Source: Cephalotus follicularis (lineage: Eukaryota; Streptophyta; Magnoliopsida; Oxalidales; Cephalotaceae). From it: 64,000 bases of DNA. The position numbers and the translations under genes are program-made. The number at the start of each line of letters is the position of its first letter. The first letter of the stretch is position 1. The notes under the pieces are model-generated. The model was not told the DNA's origin and ran no database searches. It saw nothing but the letters and a program-made list of their open reading frames with translations. The DNA lies in NCBI GenBank assembly GCA_001972305.1, contig BDDD01001508.1, forward strand, positions 264,518 to 328,517, in the 5' to 3' direction. Positions 11,969 to 23,200 of the stretch are shown one piece after another.

Positions 11969-12705
11969 TTTGTTCAGTCTGTTGAACTTGTATTTATATT
12001 GGTGTTTTTGTAACTGATTGAGCATGTAATCCGGAGGTGATGGCTGTCCCCTAAGGAAATTCTGAGGATCTCGGGATTTCCCTTATCTCCACATGAATTA
12101 TCTCTTCTTTCCTTTATCGTCTCTTTAATTATTTCCTTTCCTTGTTGATTGTCACCCCTATCTTACCTTTTGTATTAGCTGATAGTCATCATTATCTTAT
12201 CTTCTATATTTAGAAGATAAGGATCCCTGGAATTTAGGCTAACTCCCTGGCCTCATTCCGTAAATGAGGAGGAGACCTTCTGTCTTAGATCTGCCGAGGA
12301 GAGGAGCTGCTGTGAGGCTAATGAGACAGTTAGTCCCTGGCTTCAAAGTCTTCAAGGTCCATAGACTTGCACTCAAGGTGAATGGCCTTCTGTTTTATAT
12401 AGTAGTGGATGTCCTTGGCAATATGCTTCAGTAGGGGATCTCGGACCTGACGCCGAGGTGGATGAAAATTGTATGGCGATTACTGGACTGGTCCTCGGCG
12501 CTTGTCTCGAGGAGAATGACCTTTGTACTGTAACCACCGGGTGTTTCCTCGGCATGCCGAGGAGGGGTCCTCCTTACATTGTTGCTTTCTTGACTAACAA
12601 ACTTCCTCTGCTTCTAATTCATCAATCATTGTCACTTGGACATCTGGTGGTGCTTGGATGAGGACACGTGTTGTTTTTTATTTAACTTAATTTTTCCCCG
12701 TATCA
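11969..12705 (-). repeat. 5' LTR of the Tat-type element, truncated (737 bp)
   Basis: On the minus strand it begins TGATACGGGG at 12705 and matches the 3' LTR until 11969. There it breaks directly into gag coding sequence. Missing are the last 227 bp of the LTR (R/U5 side), the primer binding site, the leader and the gag start. Flanking ATTAT at 12706-12710 is the target duplication. Confidence 0.9.
11991..11998 (-). promoter_or_regulatory. TATA box of the truncated 5' LTR
   Basis: TATAAATA on the minus strand, 22 bp before the LTR/gag break. A second candidate, TATATAAAA, lies at 12393-12401. If the first is the true box, transcription would now start inside or next to gag. Confidence 0.45.
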
Positions 12706-12710
12706 ATTAT
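12706..12710. other. Target-site duplication ATTAT (right copy)
   Basis: ATTAT immediately follows the right LTR end TATCA; the same five bases are found at 1876-1880 on the left side of the element. Confidence 0.65.
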
Positions 12711-13610
12711 AATAAACAAAAGTTAAAACATCAATGACATATATAAAAATTCACTTTATACCTATTTAATTTGATCATTAATAATCTTTTACAAGACTTT
12801 TAAAAATTGATTTACCAATCACTCAACTCATTGCTTATGCACAACAGTTTTGTAAAACAATTTATCAAACATGACATGTTTTGTCACAACTGTTTTTTAC
12901 GGTTGCTTTTCGCATGGTTGCTTTTCACAGTAATTTACCACAAAAAAAAAACTTGAGTAATAACAAACTAACCACAAATTGCGTCAATTATCTAATACCC
13001 ACACATCTCTCACTTCTGTTCCTCGACGAAAGCGGCTTGCCAATAACCCCCTGTTACTACCAAGGGTACTTTCTTCTTACATGTGTCCTTCAAAATAGTC
13101 AAAAACCACGTGTCACTTTTCTTTCATTTGGGGCTAAGCAACAGACAATACAAACTCACCAGACGTCAAGGCAAAGATGCCAGGAATCGCTTTGCCACGC
13201 CATGCACTAGAAGTAATGTTTCTAATAGTAGTATGATACCGTCACAGTTAAATGTTGAAACGACATTAGTTTTTAATTTTTAAAAATCAAAATATCATCG
13301 ATGATATCCGACAACATCACAAATATTATTACAATATCACAAATATTGTTTCGTCGCGTCAATTACATGACCACAATTGGATAGTTGAACGACTTCTCGA
13401 GTATTAAATTACTTCAAAGCATGGGCATGGAAGGACCAGCATAATAACAGATTAATGAAATTAATAACACCACACGAAAAAACACAGCTTAGAAGACTGA
13501 CAAAGCTTTGTAATGGAAAAGCAAGCTAAACCCAGTTAAACTGAATAAATAAATGAAAACAATATACAGGCAAACATTCAAAAAATAGACGTCACTCAGG
13601 TGAAAAATGT
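12711..13610. other. Intergenic DNA and 3' flank of the ORP3 gene
   Basis: AT-rich, with no coding frame that could be supported. The part next to 13,611 must contain the 3' untranslated region of the minus-strand ORP3 gene. Confidence 0.5.
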
Positions 13611-16600
13611 TCAAAACTGCCATGGGTTGAATTCTATCGATGTGCTATCAACTTCTTTAACACTACCTGAGCTATCTACGGCAGCCCGATGTTCAGTATA
13701 CTTGCCATTGTACTGATACACTTCCAAGTCACCCCAAGGTGTAGGGGTGATTTCATTGGTGAGGTCAAACCATTTTGGAGTGAACTGATGACCTTTTGAC
13801 TCATGGTTTCTGCTTTCAGCTCTCTGCTTCTCCTCCAGACTGAAAAAATACAGCAAGACGATTTTAGATCGTAACACAAAGACATTAAGAAATTCATAAA
13901 CTCAACATAAAACAGAGCACTGTCCATAAATTGATTGCTCCATTTTTTAAAGGAAAATAATAATAATGATAATTCCTGGTCCGGCCATAACAACCATGTT
14001 TTCGGTGGCATAATATGCAGAGTCAAACGTCCGGAAACCTTGATTACAATGTCTTTATAATACATTCTTATTTTCCCAAAACTATGAATAGAATAGAGAT
14101 AGAGATAGAGAAAGGGAGAGACCTGCTTTTTTCAAAACCAGCTTTGGATAGGTCGCCCTTTTCAAGTGCATATCTATCAGGACGAAGACGAGAATCAGAT
14201 GCCAATAGCTTCCTGGGGGCAGTGTCAAAGCTGTTTATCTTGTGTGCAAAGTATGAGTACTGGAACTTGTCATTTTTAGGAGCATCAGCAACTCTCCAAA
14301 CCTTCAAAAGGGGAAACACCAAAACAATTGCAACACAGCTTAGTTCAGGAAAACAAGTTCACCTAAAGCAACAGTTAGCCAAAAAGAACAGAGAAGGAAG
14401 AGAATGGAGGAGGAAGAGGCAGGGTGGCAGATATTTGTGCCGGTTCAAAGTTGAAACAATATTCGGTGCTCTACTAAAGCCAACATTTTTAGAACAGTAA
14501 AACCAGAGGCGGAGATGTACATCGGACCAAGGGGGGTTAGCTGACCACCTTTGGGCCCCATATAAAAAGAAAAAATACTACTAATATATATATCTTTTAT
14601 ATATACACACAAATGATCGGTTTGTTCATGCAGCAAGAATGTATTTTTGTAGTTTTTTTATACACTGATTTATTTGGGTAATTGAGATAATTAATGGTTA
14701 TATTAGCATATCTATTTCAATTATTAATATTTTTGGATATGACCATAATTTTAAGACCACCGTAATGATAGATTTTCTCAATCGAATCTTGGTCTTCCTA
14801 ATAGTAATGTAATTTATTTGTCATCGGGGTATTGCCACGCGTCTTTCATATATCAATAATGCAAACAGAATTAATTGAGTTAGAAAAATATGTCGTATAT
14901 CATTTCGTATATGATGAGGTAAAAAACCAAGAATGCTGAAGATTGCGACACATGGCTTTACAAAGGTGAAATCCGAGTCCAACGAGGAGCACATCCGATC
15001 AAGATAATCATTAGAATCTTGATCGAAACCTCTTCGTTGATGATCGAGGTTATTTAAACTTCCAACCAAGACAGTTATCAACCTAATCAAGAATTATACT
15101 CATGACTTTGATCACAACACTGTTTACGAATTCAGCTAGGATTCCACAAGTCAAAGTACACTAAAACTCGACTACAAACCAATATAAATAATAAAGACTT
15201 CCATATACGAAATCATCATCTTATATATTACTCTCAGCCTTTAACTTATCTCGTCTGACTTAAGCAGTGGAGAGTCGCCCGGAACCAACTTCAGTAACCC
15301 TTCGATTTTTTTCTCTGTCTCGTAGATCTCGTTAATCAACGGTTGGTGACAATCTCCAAATTTTCGCGATAATAGTATATAAGCTTATAAACCTTGCATT
15401 AACTTGACCCTTACCATTGTGTTACCTTTTTTTAATTACATGATGATGTTATAATTAGTTTCTTTTAGAAATGATACATGTAAAAAAAATTTGCTCCCTC
15501 TGACTTAAATTTTCGGATCCACCACTGAGTAAAACTATGATATATTAATATGATGTTTTTATATGCATGGTAATGAATTTTTAAGCAAGCAACCTGAAAC
15601 AAAAAAAACTTTGATTTGCATTATACCAACTACACGAGCTCCAAAAGAAGAGAAAGAAACTAACTTCCTTCAGTTCAATGCCAGGAAGCGGTTCCCCTTC
15701 CCCGTCACAGAGTTGGTACTTCATAAATTCATTCCACTTTCCAGTCATCAAAATCTTTGGTTCCTCAGCAGCATTATATACATATCCGTCCACTTCATAG
15801 CGACCAGCTCTGTAAATGGCCACGTGCATAAATTAATTATATAAGCAAAATATAGAAAGCGTCAGTGGCGGATGAAGCGGATGAGTATTTTCCCCAATAT
15901 TTGCATGCATGATGGACTACAAAAAGGCACATACGTCTGCCTCTCATGGCCACCCAAGAGGGCAGCGGGAGAGTTTGATCAATGATAACATAATAAATCA
16001 GTTCATCTTACTTATATGACAAAACTACCTCAAAAAAAAAATCAATTGAAATTAGTAAGCATAAATTTTTTACAATCGCTTGCAAAAGAAGCCAACACTA
16101 TCCTAAAGGAAAGTAATCATACCCAAACCAACCACATGGTTGGAAATATAGAATAGCTTTGTCACCCGTTGTCAGGTTTGTCATGATCATCTCCCCTGGC
16201 GAATCGATCCAGGTTCGTCCAAAAATTAAGTTGTTGACTTTAGTGGGAGGCGGTACCAATTCATAAACTACACCATCTCTTTTAAGGGTCACGCGTGTCC
16301 TGCATAAAGATCCATCACAAAGTATAAGCACATAACAATGTGCAGTAGTTCCTGAACCAAATAGTTGAAAAAATAAGTGACAAAATAATACTTGTGCTCA
16401 GTGGTATCATTCATGCTTATCAAAATGCACACAAAAAATGTTTCTTTCTATAAAAATTTACAGTAAAATCAGCACGACCTCCAAAGAAATAGACTTAAAC
16501 TTCCAAAAACATCTACCAATAATTTCTTCTTTAAGGTGACTTATAATCAAATCAAGCATAAAACTCTCTTAATAACATTTTGTTTCAAAAACACTCTAGC

Positions 16601-17248
16601 AAAGTAAACTCGCCATATGAACAAATTAATGATATGCTCAATTTTTATGCTTAGAAAACGTTGAAATGCTATACTGAGCTATAATAGTCAAGAATAAAAA
16701 TAGAAGCACACATGTGATAACAATATTATTTGATTGATAAAACCAAAACTAGCCTCAAAGGCCAGAAAGTAGAAACCACAAAACATTTACCTTCCAACTG
16801 GATAGACATCAATAGAGTTTCCTAAAAGTTTCGTTCTCAACTTTGAAGTCACATCATAAGTGAAATGATCATTTTCGGCATGTCCAGCACTCACTGGGGG
16901 GTGATGACTAACCTGAATGGAACAATAAATGCAGACGAATTTTAAACATAGCTATCAAAGAAACAGAGAAAAAAAAAAAAGCAATTGGCTCTTTTCCAAA
17001 GTGAGAAAACGGTAGTGCTTCTATCTTATATAGAAAAGCATCATGATGAAAGATAAAAAAAATGAATGGGTCTACTTGAAAACCGACCTGTTCAGCTATA
17101 AATGTAATGCCTCCATGATTAACCATTTCATAAGTCTCGCCAATAATAGGATTAAAGGGCTTCCAGGTTCGTTGATAGGCATAGTAGACGGAAATAGCCC
17201 AGGATGCTGCAAGCAGAAACATTTAGTACAACCCCATGCAAAAAGTAG

Positions 17249-17290
<42 letters not shown>

Positions 17291-19551
17291 AAACAAGATT
17301 CCTACTAGTATAGACCAATCGTATGTAGGGATCCTCGCATTGATCTGCGAGATCTAGCAGGTGCGAATATTCCATCAACTGTCACAAATATAAATAGAAT
17401 TAAATACCACAAACAAAAAAGGCAAGTAAAAAAAAAGACTTACTGCAATTAAATTCCTAAAAAAAAAAAACACAAACCTCAGCCATTTTCTGCAGCATTG
17501 TCATTGGCTCAAAAATAAATACTGGAAGTGTCACCATCGATGTGATATCAGATCCTATATACTTTTGCATAATCTTCCAGTAACTGTCCCTGTCCTGAAA
17601 AAACAAGAGATTCAAGAAATGAGTGTACATCAGATAACATGTAATTTTCTAGTAACTGTCCATATCCAATAATTTTTTAACTTTTGTTTCACTGTGTAAG
17701 AATAAGCAATTTTATGTTGTTATGAGTTTCACTTTCATCTACAAGGAGAGTTGCTTTGCACTAAAACAATAGCACGTAGCCACATAGACATTGGTTAGAT
17801 GTTTGTCTACTATTTGTACGATTTTGATATTTGTCAAGCAATCAATGACACAGAAAAATAACAATAAAGTAAAAGACACAGAGTTACCCAGGTTCACCCC
17901 AATTTAGGGCTACGTCCTGCACAATAAGATTTTACTATAGATTCAATAGTCTCTTCACATGAGAAACCCCCATAAGAGATTGTTTATATAGACAACACTG
18001 AAAAACCCTAGCATTCAAGTAGTTATTCATGGGCCAAGCCCAAACTAATAATAATAATATATAAAACCAGGCTTGTATCCGATTAAAAAAACCTGGTGAC
18101 CTTTCGAGGGCGTTGCCCCCGAGCCCCCGCCCGCTGACCGGGCAGCGAGACCTCGGTCCGCTCACCGGGAAGCAGAACCCCCGAACCCCCGAGCGTTAGG
18201 GTCATAGTTGTACTGTTGATATGTCGAAGTAGATACCAACACCAACAATATTCATAAAAAACAATACTGATTATGCTTATGTTTATGTGATTGTACACTA
18301 TCTTCTTAGTGCAGATTCACATGATACACTGAGTGTCTACACTAAGTGCACACAAGAATCTCAAGTCAACATATATATTTAGCTTGAGTGGATTGAAAAT
18401 CTATTGTCTATTTGACATATATAGAGGGAAAGTTAAACTATAAGGCTCCGTTTAAAACTCTTCTGTATTCTCAAATTCTCCAATACAAATTATTTTTCTA
18501 ATTTCATTTTTTTCGAATACTTCTCCTCTCTTGCTCTCCACAATTCAGTAATGCAACATAGAGTGTAAATTGTCATAGATTGGATTGGATTATAGTTAAC
18601 CTTTATGATAAAAATGAACACCGTGTAAAGCTTCGTGATGTCTTTCTTCTTCTTTTTTTGGTTATAAATATGGCGTGTACATTTGTTATTCGTTGTGAGA
18701 CACCAACTCAAGGGACCTAATATGGGTTGGCATATTAAGGTGATGATACCAACTCAAGGGACCTAACATGGGTTGCATATTAAGGTGATGATAACAACTC
18801 AAGGGACCTAATATGGGTTGGCATGAATCTGCACTAGTTGCAACACTATGCAGTACGTAGCAACTAAAACACTCCAAAATCCATCACCATAACAAACCAG
18901 ACCACCAAGATAACTCCAACATTATTTATAAAGAAAAGTACAAGACATAGCGTACCTCCTGTTGCCACCTTCCTTTCCTTGCTTCCTCTTCAGCGTCATC
19001 CATGTTTCCTTCTGGATTGATAACTTCCAGTCCTTCATACCCAACCAAACTGAAAAATAAAAACACCCCAGCGCTTCAATGAACCAAATTCTTCAATGCA
19101 TGAAACTAGTGTTATAAATATAGATGAGAATTGTCCAATTTTGAAATACATGTATAATTCAACATCATAAAATAATTTGAAATACTCATTCAGAGTAGCC
19201 TATGTATCACGTATCAATATCAAACATGATTTTAAAATGTCGTGATCATGATTAATAATACCAACTTAAATTAGCTAATTCTCTGGTAGCTTCAAAAAAT
19301 ACTTGAATTATCAGCTTAAGAAATAGAAATTCAATCCAGATTATACTTAATACAAGTACCTAGTTCAGGTAGAGCTAAAATTTGAAATCCATATCTAAGA
19401 TTTTAAAATCAAATTAGGTATCTAATAGGAAAGAGAAATTAGTCAAGTACCCGTTGACTGATTTGGTCACGGCGGTTCCAAAATTAGACAAACTGGAAGC
19501 GATCGAAGCGAAGAAACCGCCTCCGTTTTGCTTCGGATCTTTAGGCGCCAT
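13611..19551 (-). CDS. ORP3A: Oxysterol-binding protein-related protein, ORP3 type, ten exons
   Basis: Exons in coding order (minus): 19551-19451, 19049-18956, 17594-17478, 17378-17306, 17206-17088, 16912-16791, 16299-16123, 15809-15665, 14301-14123, 13839-13611. All introns are GT-AG and phases match; total 1,356 nt, 451 residues, the usual size of short plant ORPs without a PH domain. The family signature EQVSHHPP is split between exons 5 and 6 (His171-His172). The conserved '[12 protein letters not shown]' precedes it, and '[18 protein letters not shown]' spans exons 7-8. Such proteins move sterols or phosphoinositides between membranes at contact sites; plant ORP3 members are linked to ER-Golgi contacts. 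The start ATG precedes a Gly/Ser-rich N-terminus typical of the subgroup. Intron 8 carries a hAT-type insertion, intron 4 a GA microsatellite, intron 2 a GC-rich block and a tandem repeat. No lesion is seen. The symbol is by resemblance; the exact paralogue is unsure. Confidence 0.92.
14504..15527. mobile_element. hAT-type non-autonomous element in ORP3 intron 8
   Basis: The 1,024 bp insertion is flanked by a perfect 8 bp duplication AGTAAAAC (14496-14503 and 15528-15535), the length made by hAT transposases. Ends are imperfect inverted repeats: CAGAGGCGGA at the left and, on the complementary strand, CAGTGGTGGA at the right (8 of 10). No transposase frame is present inside, so it depends on a partner elsewhere. 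It sits wholly within an intron and should be spliced out. Confidence 0.85.
17250..17288. repeat. GA microsatellite, 39 bp
   Basis: Uninterrupted (GA)n in intron 4 of ORP3, close to the acceptor of exon 5. On the coding strand it reads as a CT tract within the polypyrimidine zone. Confidence 0.95.
17830..18250. other. Probable retroelement fragment with GC-rich core, ORP3 intron 2
   Basis: About 420 bp unlike the surrounding AT-rich intron. One part reads 'aggttcaccccaattt' and 'gggctacgtcc', a wording often met in plant copia LTRs and their short derivatives. The block 18,105-18,195 is dominated by C and G with repeats of CCCCCGA and CCGGG. On the minus strand a start TGTTGG near 18,247 and an end ATATCA near 17,827 could be LTR termini, but no convincing target duplication was found. 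Confidence 0.35.
18702..18835. repeat. 46 bp tandem repeat, 3 copies, ORP3 intron 2
   Basis: Copies start at 18702, 18748 and 18793, each beginning with ACCAACTCAAGGGACCTAA or a one-base variant and running into 'catattaaggtgatgat'; the third copy is partial. Confidence 0.9.
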
Positions 19552-20257
19552 ATGCAATAACCGATCAAGTAAATCTCAATCAATCAAGAGAGAAATCTGA
19601 AAGAGACGTTGATTAAAAAAAATGAAGATGTGTTTTGACACTAATTATTGCATAACACGAACAAAGAGAAGTTTTAAATAATGGGAACTTTATTTTCGTA
19701 ATTAATTTAAATAGAGTGTCGTTGGCGGGTCTTTGATTTGAAGTCAAAATTGGGGTATTTTTATTCCCGTGTTTGTTTCGTGTGATGATATCTTCTAGAA
19801 GTTTCACGCACTTTTGATAGAGCGTGGAGGTACCTTCCATTTATAATCGTCTAAGTATACGTTTGGGAATGCGTTGATGCGTTTAGTTACACTTTTTTAA
19901 AAGTCGTTAGAAAAAATGTTGTCCAGTTTTGTATTAGACCACAAGATAAGAATTGTGGAACGCTGTTTAATGAAATTTATATAATAGACTATATTATTTT
20001 TACATATAGCACTTTTAGCTACCAAACGAAGGCTTTCATATTAAAAAGAGAACCCAGCACCATAACGGCGCCGTTTTGGCTCTGGATTCCTTTAAAACAA
20101 AAGTCGATCGCACCTTCAACGCACCCGATCCCTCTACTTAAAAAAATTAAACCCTAGAAACAGGCTCACTCACGCCCTCTCTCAGTTTTGTGTAATCCAA
20201 AGTTCCTTCTCTCTCTAAGTATAGAGAGGGAGAAACTAGAAGTAATAGAAACCAAAC
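19552..20257. promoter_or_regulatory. Divergent promoter region between ORP3 and eIF3b
   Basis: The two start codons lie 706 bp apart and point away from each other, so both promoters and leaders must share this stretch. Visible elements on the eIF3b side are the palindrome AACGGCGCCGTT (20064-20075) and a telo-box AAACCCTAG (20149-20157), a motif typical of plant translation genes. CT-rich leader sequence occurs near 20,175-20,215. No clear TATA box was found on either side. Confidence 0.6.
19858..20030. mobile_element. Possible short MITE-like relic
   Basis: The left end 'cgtttgggaatgcg' and right end 'taccaaacg' form a short inverted repeat (CGTTTGG/CCAAACG) about 170 bp apart, a common look of plant MITEs. 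No target duplication could be fixed. Confidence 0.25.
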
Positions 20258-23200
20258 ATGGCAGACACGATGGTGATGAAGGAGGTGGAGGCCACGGCGG
20301 CTCGCATCGGAATCGATCTCACGCAACTCGATCTCGACTCCATCCACCTCCCTCCTGGTGAAAACTTTGACATCGTCAGGTTAAAAAAAATCCAACACAA
20401 TCATATATATATATATATATATATTTATTTATATGTTGTTGCCAGTTAACTTTTTAGAATTTGTTGGTGTGATTCTGATTTTTTTAAATATTTTTATGTA
20501 TTCAAGTGATTATGAGGAGAAAACTATTTAGTTCAAAATTTTGTGTTTGTACATAAAACACGACATTTATTTTGGTAAGTGAATGCAGAAATTAAAGCAA
20601 AAGCCTTAATTTTGAGATAAATCATATGAAGAATGTGTTAACATCTGCTTTGTTTTTTATATATGTATTTTTTTTAATAAAAACAATTGTGAGTGGCTAA
20701 TGAGTCAACTAACAATTTAGCTAATCTTAGTGTGAAGAAACATTATTTAGCTTTTAATTTTTTTTTAATCTGTTTGCAATTGGGTCAAGCAATTGACTGC
20801 ACTAAATTACTCATATCACTGACATTTACAACCTAAGATGTGTCCATTTATGCTGGAGAAGTAACTGAACTAAATTGCTTACTCGTCCATCCATTCGTAA
20901 TTTTGTACTTTATGGCCTTTGTCTTTTTTTTCGTTTCTTGCAGTGATGATGATGAAGTTTATGATACTCATAATCTGGAGTTCGACAGCGGTTTTGGTAA
21001 CATAGTAGTTGTTGATAATCTCCCGGTTGTTCCACGGGAAAAATTTGAGAAGCTTGAAGGTGTTGTTCGCAAAATCTACAGTCAGATTGGTGTAATTAGG
21101 GAGGACGGCCTCTGGATGCCTGTTGACCCTGATAGCCAGAAAAGTTTAGGTTACTGCTTTATTGAGTATAACACCCCTCAGGTCTGTTTCTGTTTTACTC
21201 ATTTTCAATCATGTGTTAGTCAAAAATTTTCTTTGGTTTTGTAGTGGTACATAATATATTGCATTTGATATATTTTTTATTGTTGTTGTAGGAAGCTGAG
21301 CTTGCTAGGGAAAAAACAAATGGGTACAAGTTGGACAGAGCACATATATTTGCTGTCAACATGTTTGATGACTTCGAAAGGTTCATGAAAGTCCCAGATC
21401 AGTGGGCTCCTCCTGAAAGCAGACCTTATGCACCGGGAGTAATTATGCTTAACACTTTTCCCTTAAATCTCTGCGGCATTATTTAGATACTACTACACTT
21501 GATTTACTGTACTTAATTACATACTATATAGAGTCATGCTTGGACCACGTATACTCTGAGAGCTGGTCTTTGTTTTTCCGCTGGTGGGTGATATGTGACA
21601 TTCATGGGTCGTATTGTCTCTGATTCGTCAGTATGTAGGCTTTTGGTGCTCAGTATTCCATCATTTGTTCATTTTACAATAGTGGGGTTATTCATGCTAG
21701 ACTCTTTTTATATTTGTAAAGTAATATTTTTGGATTTTCTAATTAATTGTGTTAAATATATTATTGAAGCCTACTCCCCGTGTTCTTTTTCATCTCTCTT
21801 TCTTTCAACAATATGTATTGATGTTTTAATTGTTGGAATCTAACAGGAAAATCTTCAACAATGGCTTACTGATGAAAAAGCTCGAGATCAGTTTGTGATT
21901 CGTGCTGGCACAGATACAGAGGTTTTTTGGAATGATGCAAGGCATTTGAAACCTGAGCCTGTTTACAAGCGTGCTGTGAGTTGATGTCATTTCTCAATGG
22001 CCCACACTTATCAACTTATGCTTCTTTAATTATCTGTTATAAGAGAGAGATTGTACCAAAAAAAAAAAACAGTTTCATTTCTATGGTGAATGATCCTATC
22101 TATTCTCTTTTGCAGTACTGGACTGAAAGCTTTGTGCAGTGGTCTCCATTGGGGACTTACTTGGCAACAGTTCACAGGCAGGGTGCTGCTGTTTGGGGAG
22201 GTGCCACTACCTTCAATCGCTTAATGCGTTATGCTCATCCCCAGGTTATTTTTTTCTCCACATTAATATGCGGTTTGTATTTTGCGTTTTGATCTGTAGC
22301 TGTAATAATTAAACTGTAGGTTAAACTGGTTGATTTTTCCCCTGGCGAGAGATATTTGGTGACCTACAGCAGCCATGAGCCTAGCAATCCGCGTGATGCG
22401 AATGTGAGGCATTTTTGCTTTTCTATTTGTTACTCTAGTTTATGTTTATTGTTGCCTTCAAGCCATCCCTAAATTTGAATTTTCATATAGCGGGTCGTGA
22501 TTAACATTTTTGATGTGAGAACCGGAAAAGTGATGAGAGATTTTAAGGGAAGTGCTGATGAATTTGCAATTGGAGGCACTGGTGGTGTCTCCGGGGTATC
22601 TTGGCCTGTTTTAAGGTAGTTCATTTAGTTATTAAACTGAATGAAACTATTAAAGCTTCTTTTTTACTTTTATTGTCAATCAGATGACTTCCAATTTTGT
22701 TCTTTAGATTTATTGATTGGTATTTTGTCTTCCTAGATGGGGTGGTGGAAACGAAGACAGATATTTTGCCAAAATGGGGAAGAATATGATATCTGTTTAT
22801 GAAACAGAGACGTTCGCCCTTATTGACAAGAAATCATTGAAGGTTGAAAATGTTATGGAATTCAATTGGTCACCTACTGATCCCATTATTGCACTTTTTG
22901 TTCCTGAGCTTGGTGGTGGAAACCAACCTGCTAGGGTGAGTAATGATTTTCATCTGGAAAGCCTTTTATATGCAGTTAAGTTTGTAATTGGTGTTCTGCA
23001 TCCATCAATAATAGGTCAGTCTTATCCAAATCCCAAGTAAGGAGGAGTTGAGGCAGAAAAATCTTTTCAGCGTTAGTGATTGCAAAATGTATTGGCAAAG
23101 CAGTGGGGATTACCTTGCTGTTAAGGTTGATCGATACACGAAAACCAAGAAAAGCACATACACGGGCTTTGAGCTTTTCCGAATTAAGGAGAGGGATATC

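Larger units (their letters stand above)
1884..12705 (-). mobile_element. Ty3/gypsy LTR retrotransposon, Tat type, minus orientation
   Basis: A 10.8 kb element reads 5' to 3' on the minus strand: truncated 5' LTR (11969-12705), gag, protease, reverse transcriptase, RNase H, second RNase H-like domain, integrase, a long 3' region with an opposite-strand gene, polypurine tract and 3' LTR (1884-2851). On the minus strand the LTR begins TGATAC and ends GTATCA. ATTAT follows the right end (12706-12710) and also occurs at 1876-1880; directly abutting the LTR on the left is ATTGT (1879-1883), one mismatch. If the border is placed at 1881 the 5 bp duplication is perfect. The order PR-RT-RH-second RH-INT, with the extra RNase H domain and the long 3' region, fits the Tat (Ogre/Retand) branch; that lineage call is knowledge-based inference. 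The copy cannot be autonomous: the junction of 5' LTR and gag is deleted, gag has a frameshift and integrase has two stop codons. Confidence 0.9.

Noticed and set aside
15860..15890. CAGTGGCGGA-like hAT end in ORP3 intron 7
   Set aside because: No partner end or target duplication found.
17043..17357. 104-codon plus-strand frame with a long Arg-Glu run
   Set aside because: Crosses ORP3 exons 4-5 on the wrong strand and reads through a GA microsatellite.
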